Assembly: GCA_035559535.1 (NCBI GenBank)
Contig: DATMBG010000017.1
Coordinates: 92,375-156,374 of the forward strand
Origin: Candidatus Limnocylindrales bacterium
Lineage (GTDB): Bacteria; Moduliflexota; Moduliflexia; Moduliflexales; JAUQPW01
Reading direction: 5' to 3'
DNA length: 64,000 bases
Shown here: positions 36,292 through 44,665 of the stretch, in pieces
How positions within the stretch are numbered: the first letter of the stretch is position 1
Layout: each line of letters starts with the position of its first letter
Notes under the pieces: model-generated
Database searches by the model: none
Told to the model about the DNA's origin: nothing
Seen by the model: only the letters and a program-made list of their open reading frames with translations
Translations under genes and position numbers: made by a program

Positions 36292-36462
36292 GTATGGGCG
36301 TATGGAAGTGTGGAGGTATGGGAGTGTGGAAGTGGGGAAGTGGGGAAGTACGGGAGTATGGGGGTATGGAACTATGGGAGTAAATTCTCCCACACCTCCA
36401 CACCCCCACACTCCCACACTTCTATACTCCCACACTTCCATACTCCCACACTTCCATACTTC
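36292..36462. repeat. Inverted array of 8-bp units, longest class-1 copy
   Basis: About eleven degenerate octamers (GTATGGGC, GTATGGAA, GTGTGGAG, GTATGGGA...) run in phase, then a short centre, then complementary octamers (ACTCCCAC, ACTTCCAT...). The two arms can form a hairpin of about 80 bp. It ends 7 bases before the ROK kinase ATG, leaving no room for a ribosome site. Confidence 0.85.
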
Positions 36463-36469
36463 TTTATAA

Positions 36470-37450
36470 ATGTTTGGTATCGGAGTTGATTTAGGTGCAA
36501 CAAGCGTTCGCATGGCCGTTGTGAGTGATCAAGGGGAAATTGTGAGTAAAACCAGGCGCTGGACGGAAAGCCAGAGAGGGGTTCACAATGTTATTAATAC
36601 CCTTGTAGAGGGTATTAAAGAGATCACAGAAGAAACATCCCTTCCCATCCACGAAATGGCCGGAATTGGGATAGGAGCTGCCGGGCAGGTGCATCCCGTT
36701 ACCGGGGAGGTTATTTTTGCACCCAACCTGGGTTGGGAACATGTCCCCTTAAAAGAACTGCTTTTCTCCGCTTTGCAGAAGAACAATCCCACCCGGTTGT
36801 CCTTCCCCATTCTGGTGGATAATGATGTCCGGGTCGTGACCTGGGGAGAATATAAATATGGAGCCGGCAAGGGGAAAAGGACTTTAATTTGTATTTTTGT
36901 AGGTTCTGGCGTAGGCTCTGGCATCATTGTGGAAGGAGAGCTTCTTCGAGGCCGGGATAATGTAGCAGGTGAAGTTGGTCATACCATCGTTAAACCGGAT
37001 GGATTCCTCTGCAATTGTGGTAATAAAGGATGTTTAGAACTTTACTGTGGAGGACTCCATTTAAAAAACAGAGCCATCCGAGAAATTAACTCAGGCCGTA
37101 AATCCATTGTTCCGGAGATGGTAGAATATAAACTGGAGAGAATTACACCTGAAATCCTTCATCAAGCTCAGGAAAGAGGAGATCCTTTGGCCTGTGAACT
37201 TTGGAGCGAAGCTAAACACTATCTCAGTATCGCAGTAGCCAATCTGACCACAATCTTTAATCCAGAAATGATTATCTTGGGAGGGGGCGTGATTACTTCA
37301 TGCAGGTCTCTTTTACCGACTGTAGTGGCTACCGTTAAATCAAATATTCACCTGTTGGCCCGGAATAGCGTTGAAATTGTAGAATCCCATCTGGGAGACG
37401 ATGCCGGTGTATTAGGCGCTGCTGCGATGATTTTTGATGAATTTAAATAA
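36470..37450 (+). CDS. ROK-family sugar kinase (glucokinase-like)
   Basis: 326 residues, cytoplasmic. The ATP motif FGIGVDLGATSVRMAVVSDQ opens the protein; the ROK zinc motif reads CNCGNKGCLELYCGG (about residues 181-195), with substrate residues in LVDNDVRV and GEVGHTIVKPDG. The likely reaction is ATP-dependent phosphorylation of glucose or an N-acyl hexosamine. It is followed by a phosphohexomutase and a sugar acyltransferase, suggesting a hexose or hexosamine activation route. There is no visible Shine-Dalgarno: the octamer repeat array ends just before the ATG. A terminator hairpin follows the stop. Confidence 0.88.
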   Translation: MFGIGVDLGATSVRMAVVSDQGEIVSKTRRWTESQRGVHNVINTLVEGIKEITEETSLPIHEMAGIGIGAAGQVHPVTGEVIFAPNLGWEHVPLKELLFSALQKNNPTRLSFPILVDNDVRVVTWGEYKYGAGKGKRTLICIFVGSGVGSGIIVEGELLRGRDNVAGEVGHTIVKPDGFLCNCGNKGCLELYCGGLHLKNRAIREINSGRKSIVPEMVEYKLERITPEILHQAQERGDPLACELWSEAKHYLSIAVANLTTIFNPEMIILGGGVITSCRSLLPTVVATVKSNIHLLARNSVEIVESHLGDDAGVLGAAAMIFDEFK

Positions 37451-37461
37451 GGAAGTTAGAT

Positions 37462-37490
37462 ATCAGAAGCCGGACGCTATTCTGATTTTT
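37462..37490 (+). terminator. Intrinsic terminator after ROK kinase
   Basis: ATCAGAA-N11-TTCTGAT followed directly by TTTT. The stem is short, so partial read-through into the phosphohexomutase gene is possible. Confidence 0.55.
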
Positions 37491-37507
37491 AGCTTCTTCA
37501 GAATCCT

Positions 37508-39988
37508 ATGGAAACTCAGGTTAATATCCCATCTTTAGATTTTTCAACCCTGGGAACGACTTTTAGAGTGTTAAAACACGAACTTACCGAGTCTGAAGAC
37601 AAAAAAGCTATTCAAAAATCCATTGAAGATACCCGACAGCTTCTGCAAAAACTTGCCGTTGAGCTAAAAGAAAGACCGATAGATTCTCTCCCCCTGGATA
37701 CCTTATTTGGAGTCTTAAGCACCCTGCTTGCGGAAGCTGGACCTCCGCGCTTTGAGACTTCAGATAAACCGGAGCATCAGGAGATTTGTTCCGACATGCA
37801 GGCTTTGCGAAGTGAAGTGGTTCAGGTATTTAAAACCTATTTTGCCCGGGAAGAGTTCCGTGACATTCATTCCTTTGTTGAAGCAGAAGTTATGCCGCTT
37901 CTGGAAGAAGCCATAACCCGACAGATGCCTTTTCGAGTGATCCAGATGGGTAAAGTGGCAGATACTCTGTTTAAGTTTACCGATCGGATTACCAACCCAG
38001 AATTGCAAGGGCTTTTAGAGCAAATTTATACCATGAAATATCCTCGATTTGGGACTTCAGGTGTTCGGGGGCGGTGGAAGATCGACTTCGATGAACTTAA
38101 GGCGAAGCGGGTAACCCAGGCCATCTGTGATTATATCAAAGAGAAATCAAGATTTCCCAGCAATACCCTGGTAGTCGGGTATGACAGTCGTTTATATGCC
38201 GACCGGGTCGCCCATTGGGTTACAGAGGTTTGCCTAGCCAATGGATTTACAGTCCATCTGGCTAATCGCGATACCCCAACCCCTGTGTTGATCTATTGGG
38301 GAGCTGAAAAACTGGGTTCACAAAATATTGCGGGTATTATCATTTGCACTGCCAGCCATAATCCCGTCGAATGGCATGGGATTAAATATTGTAAACCCAA
38401 TGGAGCCTCTGCACCGACTTCGGTGACCGATTGGATTGGTTCACGGGCCAATCTTCTCCAGCTTCTGAAAAAAACCTTTGATCCCGTTGACCTGGATGAA
38501 GCCCAGGAAACCGGACGTGTTATTCCCTTTGATGCCATCGAAGATTACTGTAACTGGATCCTCTCCGAGGAAAAGGGACTTAACAAGCAGGCTATCCGGG
38601 ATTTCTTCGGGGACAAAAGGGTCATCGTCGATGAAATGCATAGTGCTTCACGGGGTTATTTGAGCCGTATCCTGGGAGAGTTAGGAATCGAGCATAAGCT
38701 CATCCATGGAAAAATAGATCGAAAATTGGGCAATCTGGATTATGCCAGCCCGGAGCCGCCGTTTATCCAGGACTGCATGGAAGCTGTCAAAAGAGAAAAA
38801 GCAACCCTGGGATTGGCCGTAGATACCGATTCAGATCGCTACGGTGTGGTCGATGGCGGAGGTATTTTTTTCAAACCCAATCAAATCCTGCCCATGCTGA
38901 CGGATTATTTAGTTCGTATTAAAGGTTATAAGGGCAAGATTGTCAGAACCCAATCAACTTCCAGGGCGATGGATGAGGTGGCCAAAAACCTGGCATCTAC
39001 AGGTCGAATTGTCAAACCCGGTCCTACCGAACTCCCCAACTATGCCAGAAGTGCTTCTTATCAAACCCGGGTTGGAAAAAAGGAAGATCTGGCCGGACTT
39101 CCGCTTCACGTCGTGGCGGTGGGAATCAAATACATTGCAGAGGTTATGGAGCCAGATCGCAATAATTTTATTATTGGGGGGGAGGAGAGTTCAGGATTAA
39201 CCACCCAGGGGCATATTTTGGATAAGGATGGAATCTGGGCCTGTATGTTGATCATGGAAATGATGGCCGTACAGAGGAAGTCAATCCATGAACTTTGGAG
39301 GGATTTCACGAAAAGATATGGGGAATTTCATTCCGACCGGGTCGATGTCGATGCCACCGACAAAGCCAAAGAGAAATTTATCGATTTCTATCTGGATAGC
39401 TATCAAAACCTAACTCCCGAGCAATTAGATCAAAAGAGGATTGCCGGACTCAAAGTCGTCTATCTGGGAGGGGTTCGCTACGATAATGTCGAAATCATTC
39501 TGGAAGACGAAAAAACGCACGAACGTAGTTATCTGATTCTCCGTGCTTCCGGTACGGAACCTCTCAACAGGGTTTACACCGAAAGCCCCTCTGAAGAAAA
39601 GCGGCAAAAAATCGAAAAAGAGGCCCTTCAAAAACTGGAAGAGTTCTCGGCGGAGGTCCTTGAAAAAGTCCAGAGTTTTTGGGAATTGGTGGATACCCTT
39701 ACCGTTACAGAACCCAGCCAGCGTCTGGCAGACCTGGCCATTGAGGTTATCAAAAATCTGGGTCAGAAGACCTATGAGGGCCATATCCTGGATCATGTGA
39801 TCCAGGAACTGGAGAGGAGGCAGGCGGATAAGGTACGGTTTCTGGTAGAAAAGAGAAATAAAAAGGTTGTTGAAAAATGGCTGAAGCTTTTAAAGGCCAG
39901 AAGTGGATTGGGGCCCCATACCGATGATCCTATCCGTTCATCTCGTCCGGTTACCAACATGATCGGTGAAGCTCCCATCATACCGTAA
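37508..39988 (+). CDS. Phosphohexomutase (phosphoglucomutase/phosphomannomutase family), unusually long
   Basis: 826 residues against about 450-580 for usual family members. The catalytic core spans about residues 175-690: RFGTSGVRGRW (about 180), active-site Ser loop TASHNPVEW (about 280), metal loop DTDSDRYG (about 439), sugar loop GGEESSGL (about 557) and phosphate loop RASGTEPLNR (about 679). The N-terminal 170 residues and the C-terminal 135 residues are helical, charged and not part of the usual four-domain fold. It interconverts hexose 1- and 6-phosphates, but the substrate (Glc, Man or GlcN) cannot be set. It sits between a ROK kinase and a GlmU-like acyltransferase domain, 31 bases before the latter. 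Confidence 0.88.
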   Translation: METQVNIPSLDFSTLGTTFRVLKHELTESEDKKAIQKSIEDTRQLLQKLAVELKERPIDSLPLDTLFGVLSTLLAEAGPPRFETSDKPEHQEICSDMQALRSEVVQVFKTYFAREEFRDIHSFVEAEVMPLLEEAITRQMPFRVIQMGKVADTLFKFTDRITNPELQGLLEQIYTMKYPRFGTSGVRGRWKIDFDELKAKRVTQAICDYIKEKSRFPSNTLVVGYDSRLYADRVAHWVTEVCLANGFTVHLANRDTPTPVLIYWGAEKLGSQNIAGIIICTASHNPVEWHGIKYCKPNGASAPTSVTDWIGSRANLLQLLKKTFDPVDLDEAQETGRVIPFDAIEDYCNWILSEEKGLNKQAIRDFFGDKRVIVDEMHSASRGYLSRILGELGIEHKLIHGKIDRKLGNLDYASPEPPFIQDCMEAVKREKATLGLAVDTDSDRYGVVDGGGIFFKPNQILPMLTDYLVRIKGYKGKIVRTQSTSRAMDEVAKNLASTGRIVKPGPTELPNYARSASYQTRVGKKEDLAGLPLHVVAVGIKYIAEVMEPDRNNFIIGGEESSGLTTQGHILDKDGIWACMLIMEMMAVQRKSIHELWRDFTKRYGEFHSDRVDVDATDKAKEKFIDFYLDSYQNLTPEQLDQKRIAGLKVVYLGGVRYDNVEIILEDEKTHERSYLILRASGTEPLNRVYTESPSEEKRQKIEKEALQKLEEFSAEVLEKVQSFWELVDTLTVTEPSQRLADLAIEVIKNLGQKTYEGHILDHVIQELERRQADKVRFLVEKRNKKVVEKWLKLLKARSGLGPHTDDPIRSSRPVTNMIGEAPIIP

Positions 39989-40019
39989 TTTTTTAACCGG
40001 ACCAGCCAGGGAGGAATCT

Positions 40020-40697
40020 ATGCTAAAACCGGTAGATTTTTTTGATTTATCTAAGTTTAAACATCGCGCCATCTTTGAAGATCTGACTTATGTTTGGGAT
40101 GTTCTAAAGGTTATCGAGGCTTATATTGAAAAAAATTTGAAGCCGGGTATTTGGGGAGTTGTTAAAGAAGGCGCTTATGTTGAAAAGGATAGAGTGTATA
40201 TTGGAAAAGGAACCGTAGTGGAACCCGGTGCTTATATTCGAGGTCCTGCCATCATCGGGGAAGATAACGAAATCCGAAACGGCGCTTACATTCGCGAAAA
40301 TGTGATCATTGGAGATCGTTGTGTTATCGGTCATGCTTCAGAGATTAAAAATTCCATTGTTCTGGATGAAGGTAAGGCCCCTCACTTCAATTATGTCGGG
40401 GATAGCGTGCTGGGTAACGGTTGTAACCTCGGAGCCGGTACCAAGTTATCTAATTTAAAAGTGACCTGGGATAATATTAAAATCAAAATTCGTGGACAAC
40501 TCTATGACACGGGTCTTCTCAAGTTCGGCGCCATGGTAGGTGACCAGGTAGAAACGGGCTGTAATTCGGTTCTTAACCCGGGAACTTTACTGGGACCGGG
40601 ATGCCTGGTTTATCCCAATGCAACGATTGGTGGTTACTTTCCGGCCCGGACTATTATAAAATTAAGACAGGTTCTTGAGGAGACAGAGCGAAAATAA
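40020..40697 (+). CDS. Left-handed beta-helix acyltransferase, GlmU C-domain-like
   Basis: 225 residues from ATG 40020, preceded by AGGGAGGAATCT. An N-terminal helical part (about 1-50) is followed by hexapeptide repeats (VYIGKGTVVEPGAYIRGPAI, IIGEDNEIRNGAYIRENVII), then HASEIKNSIVLDEGKAPHFN and YVGDSVLGNGCNLGAGTKLS, the order found in the acetyltransferase half of GlmU-type enzymes (the His in APHFNYVGD is catalytic there). The pyrophosphorylase half is missing. It probably transfers an acyl group to a sugar phosphate made by the preceding mutase; the acceptor is inference. Confidence 0.85.
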   Translation: MLKPVDFFDLSKFKHRAIFEDLTYVWDVLKVIEAYIEKNLKPGIWGVVKEGAYVEKDRVYIGKGTVVEPGAYIRGPAIIGEDNEIRNGAYIRENVIIGDRCVIGHASEIKNSIVLDEGKAPHFNYVGDSVLGNGCNLGAGTKLSNLKVTWDNIKIKIRGQLYDTGLLKFGAMVGDQVETGCNSVLNPGTLLGPGCLVYPNATIGGYFPARTIIKLRQVLEETERK

Positions 40698-40796
40698 GGG
40701 GAAGGTAAGGAAATAAACTCTTTACCACAACCACTCCACTCTGGCCTTGCCAGGAATCAGGTGAATTATCAGGTAAATGCTGGGAGCCAACCCATA

Positions 40797-40992
40797 GCTA
40801 ATGCAACTTATGAGCAAGATTTTTATGCCTGGTTGTTAAAAAGTGCCGAATTAATTCGGTGTTGAAATCAGAATGAGCTGTTGAACCTATGGCCGAGGAA
40901 TTAGAAGGTCAGGTCGCGATGAATCAACCGTACCTTAAAGGTGTGAATACACTCTCGAAGAGGTCCTAGACCCTAACTTTTATCCCGAATAA
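40797..40992 (+). pseudogene. DUF29 family gene relic
   Basis: The plus strand reads ATYEQDFYAWLLKSAELIR then a stop, which is the start of the DUF29 family. After frameshifts, MAEELEG appears, and the stretch ends YTLEEVLDPNFYPE-stop (40990), matching the family's C-terminus. Intact DUF29 proteins have about 140-160 residues, so the middle (about 80 residues) is deleted. The flanking bases (40698-40796) hold nothing else. Confidence 0.7.
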
Positions 40993-41002
40993 AAAGAACT
41001 TT

Positions 41003-41713
41003 TCAAGCCCCCAGATAAGCCTTTCTTACCTGGGGATTCTGCAGAAGTTCCTTACCAGTACCTGTCAGAGCAATTTTACCCCGCTCCAACACATAGGCTC
41101 GATGGGCAATTTTAAGGGCGATGGCAGCCATCTGTTCGACCAAGAGGATGGTTACACCTTCCTGGTTAAGGGCTTTGATGGTTTTGACGATCTCCAGGAC
41201 CATGACAGGAGACAGGCCCATGGAAGGTTCATCCATGAGGAGGAAGGTAGGTTCCGACATGAGGGCCCGGGAGATGGCCAGCATCTGTTGTTGCCCTCCG
41301 CTCAGGGTTCCGGCCATCTGATTTTTCCGTTCTTTTAAAATCGGAAAGCGCGCGTACTCCCGCTCGATAAGTTTCGTAATCCGGTCTCGGCCCTCTTTAA
41401 AACGGGTATAAGCTCCCAAAAGAAGATTATCGTAAACCGTTTGATCGGCAAAAATCTGACGACCCTGGAGTACCGGAGACATCCCCAGACGAAGGATTTC
41501 ATGGGGCTTACAGGTCGAAATATCTACATCCTTGAAATAGACGGTTCCCTGAACTTTAGGGATCAAACCAAAAATAGCATTTAAGGTCGTTGTCTTACCG
41601 GCCCCGTTACTTCCAATAATAGCCACGATCTCTCCTTTTTCAACCTGGAGATCAATCCCACGTAAAGCTTCCACATGACCGTAGTTTACGACTAAATTTT
41701 TAACTTGTAGCAC
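41003..41713 (-). CDS. livF: Branched-chain amino acid ABC ATPase LivF
   Basis: 237-residue ATPase from GTG 41713 (VLQVKNLVVNYGHVEALRGI), the usual LivF length. Walker A GSNGAGKTT, Q-loop region SPVLQGRQIF, signature TLSGGQQQML, Walker B TFLLMDEPSMGLSP and switch His region LLVEQMA. The frame stays open upstream to 41848, but that part is encoded by an octamer repeat array and gives a Pro/Tyr/Ser/His-rich string, so it is rejected as a start. Last gene of a liv operon (45826 to 41003); the LivM-LivG fusion is upstream. It energises import with the LivG half. Confidence 0.9.
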   Translation of the reverse strand: MLQVKNLVVNYGHVEALRGIDLQVEKGEIVAIIGSNGAGKTTTLNAIFGLIPKVQGTVYFKDVDISTCKPHEILRLGMSPVLQGRQIFADQTVYDNLLLGAYTRFKEGRDRITKLIEREYARFPILKERKNQMAGTLSGGQQQMLAISRALMSEPTFLLMDEPSMGLSPVMVLEIVKTIKALNQEGVTILLVEQMAAIALKIAHRAYVLERGKIALTGTGKELLQNPQVRKAYLGA

Positions 41714-41723
41714 GCTTCTTAAA

Positions 41724-41875
41724 GAAGTATAGGGTATGGAAGTATAGAGGTATGGGAGTATGGAAGTGTGGGGGTGTGGGGGTGTGGGGGTGTAGGTAGC
41801 TCCTTTACACTTCCATACTTTCATACCTCTATACTTCCATACTTCCACACCTTCTCACTCCCCTACCCTATACTT
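41724..41875. repeat. Inverted array of 8-bp units (class 1), between livMG and livF
   Basis: Octamers such as GTATGGGA, GTATGGAA and GTGTGGGG (three in tandem) pair with a right arm of CTTCCATA-type octamers. The array fills the gap between the fusion gene stop (41886) and livF start (41713) and stays open in the livF frame. Confidence 0.85.
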
Positions 41876-41885
41876 TATTAATTAC

Positions 41886-43712
41886 TTATCCTACTTCCTT
41901 CAACGCTTCCGGATCTCCCAGATAGGCCTCGATCACCTTTTTATCTTGTTGCACATGGATTGGCTTTCCTTCTGCAATCTTACTTCCAAAATCCAGAACC
42001 GTAATCCAATCAGAGATCTGCATCACCAATTCCATATGATGCTCGATGACCAGGACGGTAATTCCCATATTTCGAATATCTTGAATAACCTTGGAAAGAA
42101 GGTGAACTTCTGCTGGATTGACCCCGGCGGCAGGTTCATCCAGTAGAAGCAAAGAAGGTTCTACCGCAAGAGCCCGGGCGATTTCTACCAGCCGTTGATG
42201 ACCATAAGATAAATTCTGGGCTTCTTCATACGCTTTGTCTTGAATTCCCAGGAATCTGAGCAAATCTAAAGCCCGTTGTCGATAAATTTCTTCTTCTTGA
42301 ACGGCTTTACGGGTTCTGAACAAATGGTGCCAGAAACCGGCTTTGAGGTGGAGGTGGAATCCGACCATCACGTTATCAAGGACCGTTAACCCCTGGAACA
42401 GGTTGACCGTCTGAAAGGTTCGGGTAACTCCTAACCTGGCCATTTCATGGGGACGAATCTTAGAAAGTTTTTTGCCCCGGTAGAAAATATCTCCCCCAGA
42501 GGGTTTATAAACCCCGGTCAAAACATTGACAAAGGTACTTTTTCCGGAGCCATTAGGGCCGATCAACGCGTGAATCTTTCCAGGCTCAATTTGCACACTC
42601 AACCGATCAATAGCCCGTAAGCCGCCAAAATCCTTTACCAGAGCCCGGGTTTCAATAATAGGTTGCCCGTTTGTTTCTTCATGGCGGATGAATCGCAATT
42701 TTTGAATATCTATCGGCTTTTCTTCTAGGGGTTTTATTTTGCGTTTTTTGAAATAAGGAAGGTTACCCAGAGAGCCCACAATCCCCCGGGGAAGAAGGAT
42801 TACGGTCCCTAAAATAATAAGCCCATAAATCATCAAATGGTAATCATGTAATGAGGCAAATATCTGGGGGATCGAGTTTAATAGGACCGTTCCCACAAGA
42901 GGGCCATATAGCGTTCGACTCCCTCCCATGAGGATGGAGGCCAGGAAGAGGATAGATTGACTGAACACGAAGGTATCGCTGTTGATATAACCGGGTGGAA
43001 CCTGGTGGGCGAAGAAAACCCCGGCCATACCGCCATAAATAGAGCAAATGACAAAGGCAAGTACTTTGTACCTGTATACATTAACCCCGACCGTCTCTGC
43101 CGCCACCTCACTTTGCTGTAAAGCAAGGAAGGTTCGACCATACCTGGCGGTTAAAAGATGATTGGCAGCCAGTTGGGCGAAAAGGGTAAAGAAAGCGACC
43201 AGGTAGAAATATTGCCGGGGGGTCATGAAATCTCCGAAGGGAATCTTAGGTGGATTAATTCCAAAGATTCCCATAGGGCCATTGGTTAAGTCCATCCAGC
43301 GGTTAGCTGTTACTTCTATAACAAATCCAAAGGCCAGGGTTACAACGGCCAGATAATGGCCCTTGGCCCGTAAGCAGGGGAGGGCTACGATGGCTCCGAG
43401 GATCCCGGCCAGAATCATCGCAAGGGGTAAGGTAATCCAGAAGGAGATTCCCATACGGGTTGTTAAAATAGCCGTTGTGTAAGCTCCTACAGCATAAAAT
43501 CCCATGTGTCCCAGGGAAATCTGTCCGGTCCATCCGACGAGGATATCCAAACCTAGAGCCGCAATGGATAAATAGGCTAGGCTCTGCATCATAAGGAGGT
43601 AAAAAGGATCCTGAAAAACCATCGGAAGCAGGATAATTCCTAAAATAACCAAACCTATTTTTATCCAGGATGTCAGGGTATAATCCGCAAAAATAGGAAG
43701 AGACTTCATCAT
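41886..43712 (-). CDS. LivM-LivG fusion: permease plus ATPase
   Basis: 608 residues. Residues about 1-325 are the LivM permease (about ten hydrophobic segments; LGLDILVGWTGQISLGHMGF and TNGPMGIFGI are typical). A linker (about 325-350) leads to the LivG ATPase: Walker A GPNGSGKST (about 384-392), GVTRTFQTVNLF, signature LSYGHQRLVEIA, Walker B LLLLDEPAAGVNP and VIEHHMELVM. LivM and LivG are normally separate, so this is a natural fusion of adjacent subunits, and the stoichiometry of ATPase and permease is fixed. It overlaps livH by 4 bases (43709-43712). Confidence 0.92.
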   Translation of the reverse strand: MMKSLPIFADYTLTSWIKIGLVILGIILLPMVFQDPFYLLMMQSLAYLSIAALGLDILVGWTGQISLGHMGFYAVGAYTTAILTTRMGISFWITLPLAMILAGILGAIVALPCLRAKGHYLAVVTLAFGFVIEVTANRWMDLTNGPMGIFGINPPKIPFGDFMTPRQYFYLVAFFTLFAQLAANHLLTARYGRTFLALQQSEVAAETVGVNVYRYKVLAFVICSIYGGMAGVFFAHQVPPGYINSDTFVFSQSILFLASILMGGSRTLYGPLVGTVLLNSIPQIFASLHDYHLMIYGLIILGTVILLPRGIVGSLGNLPYFKKRKIKPLEEKPIDIQKLRFIRHEETNGQPIIETRALVKDFGGLRAIDRLSVQIEPGKIHALIGPNGSGKSTFVNVLTGVYKPSGGDIFYRGKKLSKIRPHEMARLGVTRTFQTVNLFQGLTVLDNVMVGFHLHLKAGFWHHLFRTRKAVQEEEIYRQRALDLLRFLGIQDKAYEEAQNLSYGHQRLVEIARALAVEPSLLLLDEPAAGVNPAEVHLLSKVIQDIRNMGITVLVIEHHMELVMQISDWITVLDFGSKIAEGKPIHVQQDKKVIEAYLGDPEALKEVG

Positions 43713-44578
43713 TGTTTTCCAAGCAATCCGGTTGGTTTCACGGCCAGGATTAAAATAATCAGCGCAAACGTGATTCCATCCTTAAGATTGGAGTTAATTC
43801 CTGCAGCGACTTGTTCGATAACCCCCATGATCAGACCCCCTACTAAAATACCCAGGGGGTTTTCCAGTCCTCCCAGAATAGCGGCTGCAAATGCTTTAAC
43901 GCCTACAACGGTTCCCATATAGGCGTAGGCAAAGGTGATGGGAGCAATGAGCACCCCGCCAAGCGCCGCGAGGACGGAGGACAAAACATAAGCAAGAATA
44001 ACCATTCGCTGAACATTGATTCCCATAGCCGCTGCAGCATTGCTGTTATGGGCAACGGCCAGAAGGGCTTTTCCCAAAATAGACCGCCTCAGAAAAACCA
44101 TCAATAGAATCATGACCGATATGGAAACGACCAGGATAAGAATTTCTTGGGGCAGAATCCCGGCTCCGGCAATGTGAATAGCTTTATCTCCCAAGGGGGA
44201 CGGAAAAGGATGTTGCTCCGGTCGCCAGATCAATTGAGCAGCATTTCGAAGGATAACTGCCACCGAAAGGGTACTAAGCACCCAGCTTAAAGAGGTTAAA
44301 TGTCGGACGGGCCTTACAGCAATCCGCTCCAAGGCAGCCCCCATCATGGCCAGCAATCCGGTAGCCAGAATCGCAGCCATAATAAAAGCCGTTATGGAAG
44401 GTCCGCCCAGAGCCAGATAGCAGGTAAGACCAAAAAGAGCCCCAATCATCAAAAAATCTCCTTGACCGAAATTGAGGGTATTGGTTGTAATGGAGGTAAT
44501 ATAATATCCTTGAGCAATAAGGGCATAAATGCTCCCGACCGCCATACCACTGATAAGGGCCTGCCAGAGTTTGGTCAT
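43709..44578 (-). CDS. livH: Branched-chain amino acid ABC permease LivH
   Basis: 290 residues from ATG 44578 (MTKLWQALISGMAVGSIYAL); a TTG at 44596 in the same frame overlaps the hairpin arm and is unlikely. About eight hydrophobic segments, with TNTLNFGQGDFLMIGALFGL as the LivH hallmark. It forms the membrane channel with the LivM half of the following fusion, whose gene it overlaps by 4 bases (translational coupling). It is separated from the binding-protein gene by an 87-base gap that contains a strong inverted repeat. Confidence 0.9.
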   Translation of the reverse strand: MTKLWQALISGMAVGSIYALIAQGYYITSITTNTLNFGQGDFLMIGALFGLTCYLALGGPSITAFIMAAILATGLLAMMGAALERIAVRPVRHLTSLSWVLSTLSVAVILRNAAQLIWRPEQHPFPSPLGDKAIHIAGAGILPQEILILVVSISVMILLMVFLRRSILGKALLAVAHNSNAAAAMGINVQRMVILAYVLSSVLAALGGVLIAPITFAYAYMGTVVGVKAFAAAILGGLENPLGILVGGLIMGVIEQVAAGINSNLKDGITFALIILILAVKPTGLLGKQ

Positions 44579-44588
44579 TTTAAAATTA

Positions 44589-44660
44589 AAAGGCAAAAGG
44601 TAAAAATTCTCACCCTGCCCCCAGGGTTGGGGTGCAGGTACCTCTTTACCTTTTGCCTTT
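44589..44660. repeat. Inverted repeat between livJ and livH
   Basis: AAAGGCAAAAGGTAAA (44589-44604) pairs perfectly with 44645-44660; the interior has a second GC-rich hairpin (CACCCTGCCCCCAGGG...). It has the same position as the hairpins at 544-637 in the other liv operon, after the binding-protein gene. Confidence 0.75.
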
Positions 44661-44665
44661 ACCTT

